Notes: generated from the letters alone by a model not told the origin. DNA of 64,000 nucleotides from Distichodus sexfasciatus (GCA_032718565.1 JAVGVS010000310.1:124001-188000), one strand, 5' to 3'; positions 42,021-52,336 are shown, counted from the stretch's first letter. Translations and numbers: made by a program.

Positions 42021-42976
42021 TAGGGGTGTTGAAATTAATCTCATAATCGATGCATCGTGATGCAGACGTGGACGATTCTGCATCGATGCAGTGGCAGAAC
42101 ATAATCGATTATATCATAATGACATTGTTTGTTGATTTTCTGGCGGCGGCATGAAGATTCTAGTTAAAAAGAAGCTCCGGTAGTGACTGTGGCTGCCTGA
42201 TCTGAGTACAGCGGGTAGGAGTAACTCTCATCTCACTGACGGCACTCACCGCATGCGCGGCAGCCGAGAATGGCAGAGGGAGGCCTATGGCATCACATCA
42301 ATGCCAAAACTAGAGCGCGCAAAATGGCTTGCCGCAAAAATTTTGCGGGCATAAATTTCAAAGTTGCGAGCGCAAATGTTTTTACAGAAAAACCAAAGAT
42401 GACGTAGAAAGAGGAACGACGACAGGTAGGTTAAACGCAAGTTATAGTTGCGACAATACAGATACAGTTACAGACTGCAGCGAGGCACACCGTTGGGATG
42501 CTGAAGCAGGCGTTATAGCGCCATCATTACACACACACCCCAAGATTGATGGCCCAGAATTAAACTTTTGTAGTATCTGCATAATCATCCATTACGTTTC
42601 GTGCTTTGTTGATCCTCTGATGGTATGTAAGGTTGATATACTTATTAGTTTTAATCCTTAAACAGCTTGCAGACGAGTGTCAGAATACTACACAGGTAAA
42701 CTGCGAAAATGGTAACATACCATTGTAACATTTATGGTAGAGTGACAAAGGCGTTGGTTACTTTACCGTTTTCCAAATCTAACGTCTGTGTTAACGTTGA
42801 ATTGGGGACAGACAAGGGAGCTTACATCTCACTGCTTGTATTTGTATTCAAAAACATAATATGAAGTAATGTAGAAAAATTGATGGGCTGCATCGCGATG
42901 CATCGAGATATCGAATTGAAGACGTGATAATCGTAATCAAATCGAATCGTGAGACCAGTGAAGGTTCACACCTCTA
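42021..42976. mobile_element. Non-autonomous hAT-like element (TAGGGGTGT...), long form
   Basis: The left end TAGGGGTGTTGAAATTAATC and right end GTTCACACCTCTA are terminal inverted repeats of about 10 bp (TAGRGGTGT). Subterminal GATGCATCGTGATGCA and GCATCGCGATGCATCGA form extra inverted motifs near each end. It is related to 51757-52328 and 54037-54286. No clear target duplication. Interior non-coding. Confidence 0.75.
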
Positions 42977-42984
42977 GTAAATAC

Positions 42985-43715
42985 TAAGGGTGTGACACGA
43001 GATATTGTGTTATTAAAACTTGACCATATTTCTCATTGAGGTGAAAAGTTGTCTCACAAAATAGTATAGCACTATTTTTGTGCTAAAATTCTGAGCGCAC
43101 ACTGGAACTTTTGCCAGCAAAATCTGGCATCTGTACATGCTCTGTACTGAACGCTTGATCCTCTTGGAACTGAGTTATAAATGTGCCAAAAACCAGCCAA
43201 TTACAAACTCGGAGAGCATTAATTGACTGATTTCATCTCCTGGCTAATATGGTTCCAAGTTCATATACTGAATAACAATGCACATTTTTCCAACATGATG
43301 CCAAATATAGAAACAAGACGACGAACATTATTTGAACATTTTAGGTGTAATTTTTTTCAGCCGGTATCACAGTCTAATTGTATCTGTTAATGTTCCATAA
43401 ATCTTTACATTTTGCAGGGATTATGTCTCTAACTTATTTTAATGAACATGTTAATTTATTAAGGCATAATCTGATTATATGAGATTTTTTTTCAACTTCC
43501 ATTAGAAGTTAGAAGCTGATGCACAGTAACGGTGAGGAGAAATGCACGAGGAATCATACAAAAGAGAGTCCAGTCAGTCGAGTTTCTAAATTTTAAGTCA
43601 TATGTTACATCACTGAAGTTTACTTTGAAATCGTGTTAAAATCTTGTGTCGTTCTCTTCAATCTAATCTCGTGTATCGTCTCGTCTTGTGAGCTGAGTGT
43701 CTCTTCACACCCCTG
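42985..43715. mobile_element. Second hAT-like element, adjacent
   Basis: The left TAAGGGTGTGACACGAGATA pairs with the right TATCGTCTCG...CTTCACACCCCTG. The flanks GTAAATAC (42977-42984) and GTAAAAGA (43716-43723) match at 5 of 8, plausibly a diverged 8-bp duplication. It sits 8 bases from the end of the previous element. Interior 43080-43165 resembles 57890-57930 in reverse. Confidence 0.7.
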
Positions 43716-43723
43716 GTAAAAGA

Positions 43724-44618
43724 TAACATGATAACATGCTAAAGAATTTACCAAAAAAGCTAATTATTCAATCTATGAACATAGCGCTAGCATGCTACAT
43801 TAGCTACTAACTATGCTTTTTTCAACAGTAACTGAAAACACACCCTTATATTCCAGCTTGAGTTGACGTTTCATTGCAAGCGGTGCAAACTGGAAATGAA
43901 CAAAACAAAGCTGAACATGAGCCTGCTATTCCTGTTTTTGCTATTTTTCTATTGAAGCACAACACTGGAAACTGGAAACCATCCTTTTCTAATTTTTTAT
44001 TTTCTTTTTGGTTTGGGAACCTTTTTGGGTTTTTGGCTTGAGACTGAAACATGTTGAATGATAAAGTGCCACACCTCATCTTGTTTTATTCCAAATCTTA
44101 CGCTAAAGCTAAGTAACATCTTCATGTAATTCTGACAGCAGTGCAAATCTCATACATTCGTTTCAAAATCCACCTCTGTTCGGTAGAAACAAATCTTTTT
44201 AACGCTCCTCAATGTCAAGCTTTAATGGAAACAGGTCGCTGTGGTTTCGGTGAGGGTCCTGCTATCGGTGTCGTTATCTCGCAGTGAGGACTGCAGGAGA
44301 TTTCCCCGCTCCGGTGTCTGGAGAGCTATCAACCCGAGCGGGAGTTTGCGCTCCAGATTAGAGGGCGATTATGCACCGGGAAGTCAATAGCTCGCGGATG
44401 GCGAAGCCCAGCCTAGCCGTGCTTGTTTTGGTTTTATTGGCGTATTTTCATGTTCAATAGGTAGACAGCTAGAGTGTAAAAAAATCAAAGACAGACAATT
44501 TGGATGTGCCAGAAAGTTCCGGAACACAGGACAAGAAGAGTTGAGCATTTGTAGCCATGATGTCTTGCGAAACAACAATTCACTAACCATTCTGAAGAAA
44601 AACACAATCTTCCAGCTG
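43724..44618. other. Unique stretch, candidate conserved block 44205-44405
   Basis: 43724-44200 is AT-rich. 44205-44405 is GC-richer and complex (GTGTCGTTATCTCGCAG, GAGAGCTATCAACCCGAGCG, GGGCGATTATGCACCGG), unique in the window. Confidence 0.35.
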
Positions 44619-44998
44619 GGATGAGTTAAGGTGTGCTTGATTGATTGTGACAAGCTACATAATTGACGTTAATAAGAAAAATACCAAACAGAGATATGTT
44701 TCTCTATCGACCCACGGAAATCAGGTAATGCTAGCTGAGGTAACCTCATAGTTGTCAATGTAAGAGGAGGCACATAACCCAAACCCTTTGTCCAGTCTGC
44801 TGTCTGCTGTTGATGACTTGCAGATGCGGGGGAGCCTACAGCCATTTACTGTAAAACGCCAATTTTTGAAAGTATTTGTGTAAAAAGTAACCACAGACAG
44901 ATCTGCAAAGCTACTATTCTGAATATTGACGTCATGCATGGAAGTCACCTGTTTAACCAATACGGAATTTAGTTGCACATTTGGCCAATTTAATGCTA
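44619..44998 (+). repeat. Unclassified interspersed repeat, copy 2
   Basis: Counterpart of 49-495 in the same orientation. Several internal deletions relative to copy 1 shorten it by about 70 bases. Confidence 0.7.
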
Positions 44999-45424
44999 CA
45001 TTTTTGAGGACAAAGAAGTGGCAAAGGTCTGGAAATACAAATATTTCTCCATACCCTATTCTCCTTTTTCCATATTTATCCAGAACTAGAAATGACTAAA
45101 ATCAAATTCCATACTTTTCCATACTGCATAGGAACCCTGTATTTTCCCGGAGGAAGAAAAGTTAAAAAAACTTATTTTTGGATTTGTAATCCAATTTGTT
45201 TGTAGCTACACGTATAAGCTGTGCTGAGCAATATAACAATCACAAATTTAATCCCAAATAGAAAGAAACAGTGAAGGTATTTTTTTAATTAGCCAACTTT
45301 ATGGGCAAAAGTGCAGAACTTGACTTTTCTACTCTCAATGTATTTTTACGACCTTACTTTTTAACTTGCATATTAGACATACAATTTATTTTTAATAGAA
45401 TTTTTTGTCTCATGGCCGATTCGA

Positions 45425-45495
45425 GGCACATTTCACTAAACATTGTACTTGCATAACTGTGTATCTGATGAACAAAGAATCTTCACTCTTAAATC
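45425..45495 (-). repeat. Interspersed repeat fragment (ATTTCACT...GTACTTGC type)
   Basis: CACATTTCACTAAACATTGT, ACTTGCATAACTGTGTATC and AAAGAATCTTCACT; reverse match to 18508-18562, extending further. Confidence 0.5.
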
Positions 45496-45499
45496 CACA

Positions 45500-46078
45500 A
45501 ACTGTTCGCTAATCCGTCAGAATACTTTCCATCTTGTCATGTTGGTCTGTTGCCAACCTGCCTACACTGACTGAGCACTGCACCAGATCGACGTGCAAAG
45601 CTTTTCTAAACGGCATTCAGAGATTAAAATATCTCAATTATGGACAGAATTAGCCAACAAATGTGTTTTCTAATTAAGCATGTTTATCTCCCAACAAGCA
45701 AATGTTGTTGTCGGGTTTTTTTTTTGCCCTCTCTCTCTCACTGGCTCAGAAAGTCTTCACTGAGCTCCCTTATCTACACAGATACACGCTTCCGAAAATA
45801 GAAAAAGCGGGACATGCGGGAGAAAACATTTCCAGCGTTTTGCAGAGTTTTGTAGAGGTTAGTGAAGTCTCTCTCGACTCATCCGCTGGTTTGAAAGGTT
45901 TGGCACATCGCCGAGGGTTCAGGCTCGATGCATAAAGATGCATGATGGGAATAATTCAATGAATAAAATCTGAAAATTGCAAAAATGAGAGGGGGGCTAA
46001 TAACGGAGCCTTGCGGTACTCCAAAATGCAGCAATGAAAAGACAGAAAATTTAAGCCATTTTTTTTAACAGAATATGA
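45500..46078. other. Unique stretch, nothing firmly recognised
   Basis: 45590-45930 is complex with CTAATTAAGCATG and TCTCAATTATGG words, possibly conserved. 45990-46040 (CTAATAACGGAGCCTTGCGG) may be a short decayed repeat. Confidence 0.3.
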
Positions 46079-46523
46079 TTAAGACTGTGCGATATGATGG
46101 TATATATCGGATGAGGAAACAACTAGACAACTCTAAAAATGCTTGAAAATTCTAAAATTCTCTCTTTCCTAAAATCTCATGTTGGACTATATAATACATA
46201 TGAGAATATATGAAAAAATCACAATGAAACCAGAGGCAGAGGCAGAACTCAAACTGGTTCTGGTAAAGGTTTAAGTATTACCCATTGAGGTACTCATGAG
46301 GAAGGTACCGTTCCCATGTACTGCATCTCACAGCATTCTCTCATTTAATTAACAGTGTCTTTCAATAAATATTTTTCATGTTCTGCTTTTTTAAACCCTC
46401 AGTCCTTTCCATGTGCTCGTTACAGATAAACAAGTAATTCATTGAACTGATAGAAAGTGTAATATATCGTTATATACATTTCATTATCAGGATATGAGAC
46501 TTTACTCAAATCGCACAACCCTT
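46079..46523. mobile_element. hAT-like element (GTGCGATAT ends) with embedded SINE scrap
   Basis: The left AAGACTGTGCGATATGATGG and right AAATCGCACAACCCTT are imperfect inverted ends. TATATCGG near the left and TATATCGTTATATA near the right are matching subterminal words. A further right-type end of the same family (GCACAGCCCTA) is at 48640-48657. Confidence 0.6.
46256..46325 (+). repeat. SINE A middle fragment
   Basis: TCTGGTAAAGG, GAGGTACTCATGAGGAAGG and CCGTTCCCATGTACTGC correspond to the SINE A centre; head and tail are gone. Confidence 0.65.
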
Positions 46524-46594
46524 CTTGTTGTTGTCTAACCTCTCAGTTATTCAGCCTTAGCACATTGAGATATATATACACAATACAGTATATA

Positions 46595-46957
46595 CACTAC
46601 CAGTCAAAAGTTTGGACACACCTTCCCATTCAATGTTTTTTCTTTATTATCATGACTATTTACATTGTAGATTCTCACTGAAGGCACTATGAATGAACAC
46701 ATGGAATTATGTAGTAAGCAAAAAGTGTGAAATAACCCAATCTCATCCCAAACCATCTCAATTGGGTTTGGTCAGGTGACCGTGGAGGACAGGCCATCTG
46801 GCACAGCACTCCATCACTCTCCTTCTGGGTCATATAGCCTTTATACAGTTCATTCATAGTTTTGATGCCTTCAGTGAGAATCTACAATGTAAATAGTAAT
46901 GAAAATAAAGAAAAAACATTGAATGGGAAGGTGTGTCCAAACTTTTGACTGGTAATA
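46595..46957 (-). mobile_element. Internally deleted Tc1-like element
   Basis: The ends CACTACCAGTCAAAAGTTTG and CAAACTTTTGACTGGTAATA are inverted repeats extending about 90 bp, bounded by TA on both sides. The centre keeps only a scrap of reverse-oriented transposase-like sequence (GGACAGGCCATCTGGCACAG). It is a typical small Tc1 derivative that cannot encode transposase. Confidence 0.85.
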
Positions 46958-46963
46958 TATATA

Positions 46964-48383
46964 CAGACGTGGACAAAATTGTTGGTACCCTTCCGTTACA
47001 GAAAGAAAAACCCACAGTGGTCACTGAAATAACTTGAAACTGACAAAAGGAATAATACATAACAATTTACTGAAAATTAACAAATAAATATCAGACATTG
47101 CTTTTGAATTGAGGTTCAACAGAATTATTTAAAAAAACAAACTTATGAAACTGGCCTGGACAAAAATGATGGTACCCCTAACTTAATATTTTGTTGCACA
47201 ACCTTTTGAGGCAATCACTGCAATCAAGCGATTCCTGTAACTCTCCATGAGACTTCTAGACCTGTCGACAGGTATTTTGGCCCACTCATCGTGAGTAAAC
47301 TGCTCCAGCTGTCTCAGGTTTGAAGGGTGCCTTCTCCAGACTGCACGTTGCAGCTCCTTCCGTAGATGTTTGATAGGATTTAGATCAGGGCTCATAGAAG
47401 GCCACTTCAGAACAGTCCAATGTTTTGTTCTTAGCCATTCTTGGGTGTTTAGAGCTGTGTGTTTTGGGTCATCATCCTGTTGGAGGACCCATGACCTGCA
47501 ACTGAGACCAAGCTTTCTGACGCTGGGCAGCACATTTTGTTCCAGAATGCTTGATAGTCTCGAGATTTCAATGTACCTTGCACAGATTCAAGACTCCCTG
47601 TTCCAGACGCAGCCCCAGATCATAACTGAACCTCATCCATGTTCCACAGTAGGTACAGTGTTCTTTGTCTTTGTATGCTTCATTTTTGCATTTGTGAACA
47701 TGGAGCTGATGGAACTTGCCAAAAAGCTCCATTTTTTTCTCATCTGTCCAAAGGACATTCTGCCAGAAGCTTTGTGGTTTGTCAATATGCATTATGGCAA
47801 ATTCCAGTCTCACTTATGATTTGCTTTCAACAGTGGTGTCGTCCTCGGTCGTCTTCCATTAAGTCCACTTTGGCTCAAACAGCGATGGATGGTGCGATCT
47901 GACGCTGATGTACCTTGTCCTTGGAGTTCACCTCTAATCTCTTTGGAAGTTGTTCTGCGCTCTTTGGTTACCATTCGTATTATCCGTCTTTTCAATTTGT
48001 CACCAATTTTCCTCTTGCGGCCACGTCCAGGGAGGTTGGCTACAGTCCCGTGGACCTTAAACTTCTGAATAATATGTGCAACTGTTGTCACAGGAACATC
48101 AAGTTGCTTGGAGATGGTCATATTGCTGTTAACTTTAACATGCTTGTCTATATTTTTCGTTCTAATCTCTTGAGACAATTCTCTCCTTATCTGTCTATCA
48201 TCCATGTTCAGTGTGGTACACACCATAATACCAAACAGCACAGGGACTACATTTGATTTTTATTTGTTAATTTTCAGTAAATTGTTATGTATTATTCCTT
48301 TTGTCAGTTTCAAGTTATTTCAGTGACCACTGTGGGTTTTTCTTTCTGTAACGGAAGGGTACCAACAATTTTGTCCACGTCTG
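46964..48383 (-). mobile_element. Tc1-like transposon, 1420 bp, complete but defective
   Basis: Terminal inverted repeats begin CAGACGTGGACAAAATTGTT and extend at least 120 bp. By hand comparison the two arms look identical or nearly so. TA lies at 46962-46963 and 48384-48385, the expected target duplication. The length matches a full-size Tc1-like element. The single transposase gene runs on the minus strand and is disrupted. The element sits six bases from the end of the preceding Tc1 derivative, in TA-rich DNA. Confidence 0.92.
47183..48241 (-). pseudogene. Tc1-like transposase, frameshifted, catalytic Glu replaced
   Basis: In its family this enzyme binds the terminal repeats and cuts and pastes the element at TA sites using a DD34E catalytic triad. 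The first 143 codons (48241-47810) hold the DNA-binding part: a helix-turn-helix region with TISKQLDVPVTTV, a basic GRGRKRK motif and a second region TSASDRTIHRCLSQSG. The frame then breaks near 47812; the next part (47813-47568) is in another frame and carries LWTDEKK with the first catalytic Asp at 47742-47744. The last part (47533-47183) returns to the original frame and has QQDDDPKH with the second Asp at 47474-47476. Exactly 34 residues later the expected Glu of the LNPIE motif is Lys (codon 47369-47371). The copy is therefore inactive by two independent lesions. The start may be an inner methionine (MDDRQIRREL) rather than the one at 48241. Confidence 0.92.
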
Positions 48384-48436
48384 TATATACATATATATAT
48401 TATGGAAAGCCAAACAGGAAATATTTAATGAAACTT

Positions 48437-48557
48437 GATATATATTGAATGAACGTGGATATATATTGAATGAAAGCGGGTATATATGGAATGAAAGCAG
48501 ATATATATGGAATGAAACATGATATATGGAATGAAAGCAGATATATATGGAATGACA
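48437..48557 (+). repeat. Minisatellite, about six 20-bp units
   Basis: Repeats of GATATATATGGAATGAAAGC with variants (TTGAATGAACGTG, GGAATGAAACAT). It lies just beyond the Tc1 element. Confidence 0.88.
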
Positions 48558-48639
48558 CCTCTCTCAGCTCTAAGCTCTGTTCTGAGTGTATGTTTGTGTA
48601 ATACTGAAAACTGAATAAATAAATAATTGGAAAAAATTA

Positions 48640-49439
48640 AATAAATTGCACAGCCCTACACAACGCTACCAATGTACTGGAAGGCCAAAAAATTTTTAAT
48701 ACCACTTTTACTTCAAATATGTAATAACTACTTTATGTGTTTATCACAACTTAGTTCTCAATAATAGCAAACACATAAAAAAATCTTTAATTTAACTGAA
48801 TATTTTAATTAAATTAAATAATTTACATAATAATTGAAATTATTTATAACTAAAGTATACATTTGGAAAAATATGGCATAAATTTGGACATTTTTTATTT
48901 TTATTAGGAGTCTTATTAGTGACATTATTGCTATTAACATACATTAATATTAATTATTAATTTCCCAATAATAGGGGATTGTAAGGTTTCAACTCGGATC
49001 CAGACGAATTGCCTGATCCAAACTCTAGCTCCAAGTTTTCACAACAACCCCTCATTACTAGATCAGGATCACCTGAGTTTTAACTTACCACGCCCTTGAC
49101 TTTCGGTATTTATAGAGCTTTGTTCTAGTTGCTTCCTTACAAAATTTTGTGATGTCCTTGACTGCATAGCGAGCGGTTCCCTGTTCTGCCTTCTTGTGTG
49201 AAAACTATTGTCTCATGTTTCTAGATATCCAAACAAAATCATCAGCAAGTCATATAGCAATCAATACAATCAATGACTCCATCAACAAAAAAATCCCCTA
49301 AAAATCCCAATACGAGATATCAACCTATTTAAAGTCTCCGTCTCCATGCACAGTACTGTGCAAAAGCACTCATTTCTTCATATTTTTGCATCTGAAGAGC
49401 CAGATTTTGTTGTGTTTTATAATGTAGTCTTGAAGAACA
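48640..49439. other. AT-rich non-coding stretch
   Basis: A hAT-like terminus GCACAGCCCTA near 48648, then very AT-rich DNA to about 48975 and unremarkable sequence after it. No gene. Confidence 0.4.
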
Positions 49440-49447
49440 GTATTTAC

Positions 49448-49740
49448 TAGGGGTGCATGATTCAGAAAACCTCACGATTCAGATTCTTGGGCTCCCGATT
49501 TGATTAAAAAACAATTCATGATTCATGATTCACTGCACAGATTAATTAGTTTCCAGACTGCTGTTTTGAGTTACTTTACACATTTGACTGTGGAGATGAA
49601 AAAAAAAATCACAGAATATCAAATGTAGTTTAGGATTAGGGTCAGGGTTACGAATTGATTTTTTGGAATCCATGAATCGATTTTGATTCGACAGAGAAAG
49701 AATCGCGATTCAATTCAATTCCTTTTTTTGCACACCCCTA
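49448..49740. mobile_element. hAT-like MITE with perfect 8-bp target duplication
   Basis: The ends TAGGGGTGCATGATTCAG and TTTTTGCACACCCCTA are inverted repeats. GTATTTAC occurs immediately outside at 49440-49447 and 49741-49748. The interior is built of inverted ATGATTCA / GAATCGATTTTGATTCG words. 293 bp, no coding capacity. Confidence 0.9.
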
Positions 49741-49748
49741 GTATTTAC

Positions 49749-50690
49749 ATGTATGTTTGTACATGTTGCAATAAATCACGGTACACACTGTTTCATTTTC
49801 CTGGACAAAATGAGCGACTGCCCTTTCCCATGCTTAAAACACGATACCAAATGTGGTTCATTTTTTCACACAACAATGTGAAAAAAAACCCTTTCTTCCT
49901 AAACGAAGGTGTTCCAGTCCTCGCAGAGCGGACAGCTATGGTAGAAAACCTTTCATTTTCTAACGTGTAACTAATGAGGCTCCGTCACGGCTGGCCGAAA
50001 TCGCTGTGGTCCTTTTCTCAAAGGTGAGCTTTAATTGCGTTCTCCTCACTTGATGAAATCGTTCCCTCATCACGCCGAGCGACGATCCTTTGAGACCGAC
50101 ACCTATTCGATATCTGGAACTCTGGCAGCTGTCATTGTATTCTAAGCTACCGCACACACGAAAAATGCTCCAGCCCCCACCCCATCAGTCGTCTTCCCAG
50201 ATCCCCAAATTAGCAGTTTTTCAATTGCCACCGGTTTCGACGGCGAAGGTCTTTCCCCGCAGCTGTTTTGCTAAGGCGTCGCTGCCCCCTCCGGCAAAAA
50301 AGAAAACGGCTCCTAATTGCCCGCTGTAAACCACCTGTCTGGCACGAGGCGCGCAAAATAAAAATCAATTCCACCCACCAGGATGATTTTTTCCCCTTTT
50401 CGTTAGGGTGGGGGGAGGTGTAATGGCAAACCTTCAGACAGGCAACTTTTTTAGAGGTAGTGGGGGAGGGAGTTGCGAAAAGGTCAATGTCAACGGACTG
50501 CTGTCAAGGTGATGCATCGCGGGCTACAGGCGTCCCAAACGGCTTGCTGGGAGGAGGCCGGCTACTGTTTTGCTTTCCCTCGTAGCGCCTCGTCGCTCTT
50601 CGGAAATTGAGATTAATAATGGGCAGACTTACGCTTCGTCCCCAGTTGCTCCCCCTCTTTCTGCGCAAGGCGATGTTGGAATACAGGTAC
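49749..50690. other. Unique stretch, candidate conserved block 49970-50345
   Basis: Contains CTAATGAGGCTCCGTCACGG, AGCTTTAATTGCGTTCTCC and GGCAGCTGTCATTGTATTC, unique in the window and GC-richer than the flanks. 50400-50480 is G-rich. No exon is evident; opposite-strand frames overlap. Confidence 0.35.
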
Positions 50691-50856
50691 GGTACCTTGT
50701 TCAGAGTTACATTGTTCAATACATCGCTCATGGAGCCTTAGGACCTTGTTCATGGGTACTTTACTTGGTAGGTTGTCCACAGTACCCTGCTAATGGGTAA
50801 CTGACTCAGTACCTTGCTCACAGGTATCGTACCTTGGGCTCGGTACCTTGTTTACG
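50691..50856 (-). repeat. Tandem GTACCTTGCTCA-type units derived from SINE A centre
   Basis: GGTACCTTGTTCA, GGACCTTGTTCATGGGTACT, AGTACCCTGCTAATGGGTAA, AGTACCTTGCTCACAGGTAT, and GGTACCTTGTTTACGG start at about 50691, 50741, 50781, 50808 and 50842. Each resembles the reverse complement of the SINE A middle block (GGTACTCATGAGCAAGGTAC). Confidence 0.6.
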
Positions 50857-50935
50857 GAACATGGCAAATTCAACCGACCTGGCAATAGAACCGAAGACCC
50901 TCGGCAGCCGTTCCCAAACTGTTACTGTTACACTA

Positions 50936-51112
50936 GAGGCAGCAGTAGTGTAACGGCGATTGGAGGATTGCCGGCTGAAACTCTGCAACAGATCTGGTGT
51001 TATGCGCAAGGTACCATGCCCAAGCTCCTGCTCCTCCAGGCACTGCCCACGTCAGATGCCCACTGCCCTCTACACAGACATGCCAAATGCAGAGATCATA
51101 TACCCCATAATA
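50936..51112 (+). repeat. SINE A, tail missing
   Basis: GGCAGCAGTAGTGTAACGGC, a degraded B-box, GCGCAAGGTACCATGCCCAA, CACTGCCCACGTCAGATGCC and CCAAATGCAGAGATCATA. The last 50 bases are absent. Confidence 0.75.
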
Positions 51113-51756
51113 CATTGTCCTCCGTCCACTTTTTTTCCTGACTTGTTTGTTGACGTTGACTCTTTGGCATTCCAACCCGAGAAACCCTCCCTCCTCCCAC
51201 CACCGCCAGCTTGGTCGGAGCAGACAGCATGAGACAGAGAGAGCGTGGGCAACGTGTCACGGGCATCCCATGCCAAGAACAGCTCCACAAACCGTTAGCA
51301 CTCGTGTATTGGCTGGCAGCACATCGGAGCTTTCAGAACTTACAATGAATCGCTGCACCGTCCCCTATTTGTTATGACAATGACTTTTAAAACCACTACT
51401 TTTCCCAGTTAATGATCCAACTTTGGCCGACGTTATGTTTTTATCTTCTTCCCAGCATCAAAGCTAAGACAAGCTTTTGTTTTTGCACCAAAATGAGCAG
51501 GTCAAGATTCCCGTCCAGGCCTTTGGCCACAGATTCAGCGCTGGTAACAAAGCTGATTCGTGTCAATCCAAGGAACTGATTTATGATTAATTTCAAAATG
51601 CCATTTACAGCTTCCATCTTCCGTTTCCTCGACTCTGCCTTAAGAATGCCACAAAAAAAGTGAGGGTTTCCATGAACTTTGGAATAAAAACTAACTGAGA
51701 ACAATCTCAAGATTCCCAAACAATAAAAAAGTTCCCTAAAAAAGTCATATCACATC
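51113..51756. other. Unique stretch, nothing recognised
   Basis: Mixed-composition non-coding DNA. Overlapping short frames on both strands without domains. Confidence 0.4.
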
Positions 51757-52328
51757 GAGGGTGTTCAGATTAATCTCATAATCGATGCATCGCAATGCAG
51801 ATGTGGATGGTACTGCAACGATGCAGTGGCAGACCATAATTGATTATATTTTTATTCGGTGGTCTGCTGGCCCCTAGCGTTCTGCAGCAGCATTGCAGGT
51901 CCATGACATGCAATCGTGTTTCACTACTGAAATTGCTTTTTAAAAATTATTGTATATTCTTTATTTTTCAAAACATTGCCAAGTGATTTGGGCATCTTGA
52001 ATGAATAATGAATTTAATGCAAGTAATAGAAAGCTTAGTCTGAGTGGTGGTCTCTGAGACAGAACCAGTTGAAAATCCCTGGATTATATCACAATGACAT
52101 TGCTTGGTTATTTTTCTGGCTATGGCATAAAAATTCTAGTTAAAAAGAACATCCCAGTAGTGACTATGGCTGTCCGATCTGTGATTCATGCCCAATCTGC
52201 ATGCAATGTGAAGTAATGTAGAAAACTTGACGGGATGCATCGTGATGCATCGAAATATCGTATCGAATCGAATTATTGACCTGATCATCTGAATCGAATC
52301 GAAACATTAGACCAGTGAAGGTTCACAC
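51757..52328. mobile_element. hAT-like element carrying a nested insertion
   Basis: 51757-51849 aligns with the left end of 42021-42976 (TTAATCTCATAATCGATGCA). 52082-52328 aligns with its middle and right end (TTCTAGTTAAAAAGAAC, GACCAGTGAAGGTTCACAC). ATCACATC directly flanks the block at 51749-51756 and 52329-52336, a perfect 8-bp repeat, although the last few terminal bases of the right inverted repeat then seem lost. Nested insertion at 51850-52081. Confidence 0.75.
51850..52081 (-). mobile_element. Nested hAT-like insertion with 8-bp target duplication
   Basis: The host element reads straight through GATTATAT; here that word is duplicated at 51842-51849 and 52082-52089 around 232 extra bases. 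On the minus strand the insert begins CAGGGATTTTCAACTGGTTC, the style of hAT (Charlie-like) termini. The opposite end (GGTGGTCTGCTGGCCCC) shares GGTGGTCT with the interior but lacks a clear CAG-type terminus. Confidence 0.75.
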
Positions 52329-52336
52329 ATCACATC

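Noticed and set aside
47370..48256. 149- and 113-codon frames on + inside the Tc1-like element
   Set aside because: They are antisense to the transposase gene and share its bases.
51749..52336. ATCACATC as a definite target duplication of the composite element
   Set aside because: The repeat is exact, but accepting it means the right terminus lost several conserved bases, so it is reported only as likely.
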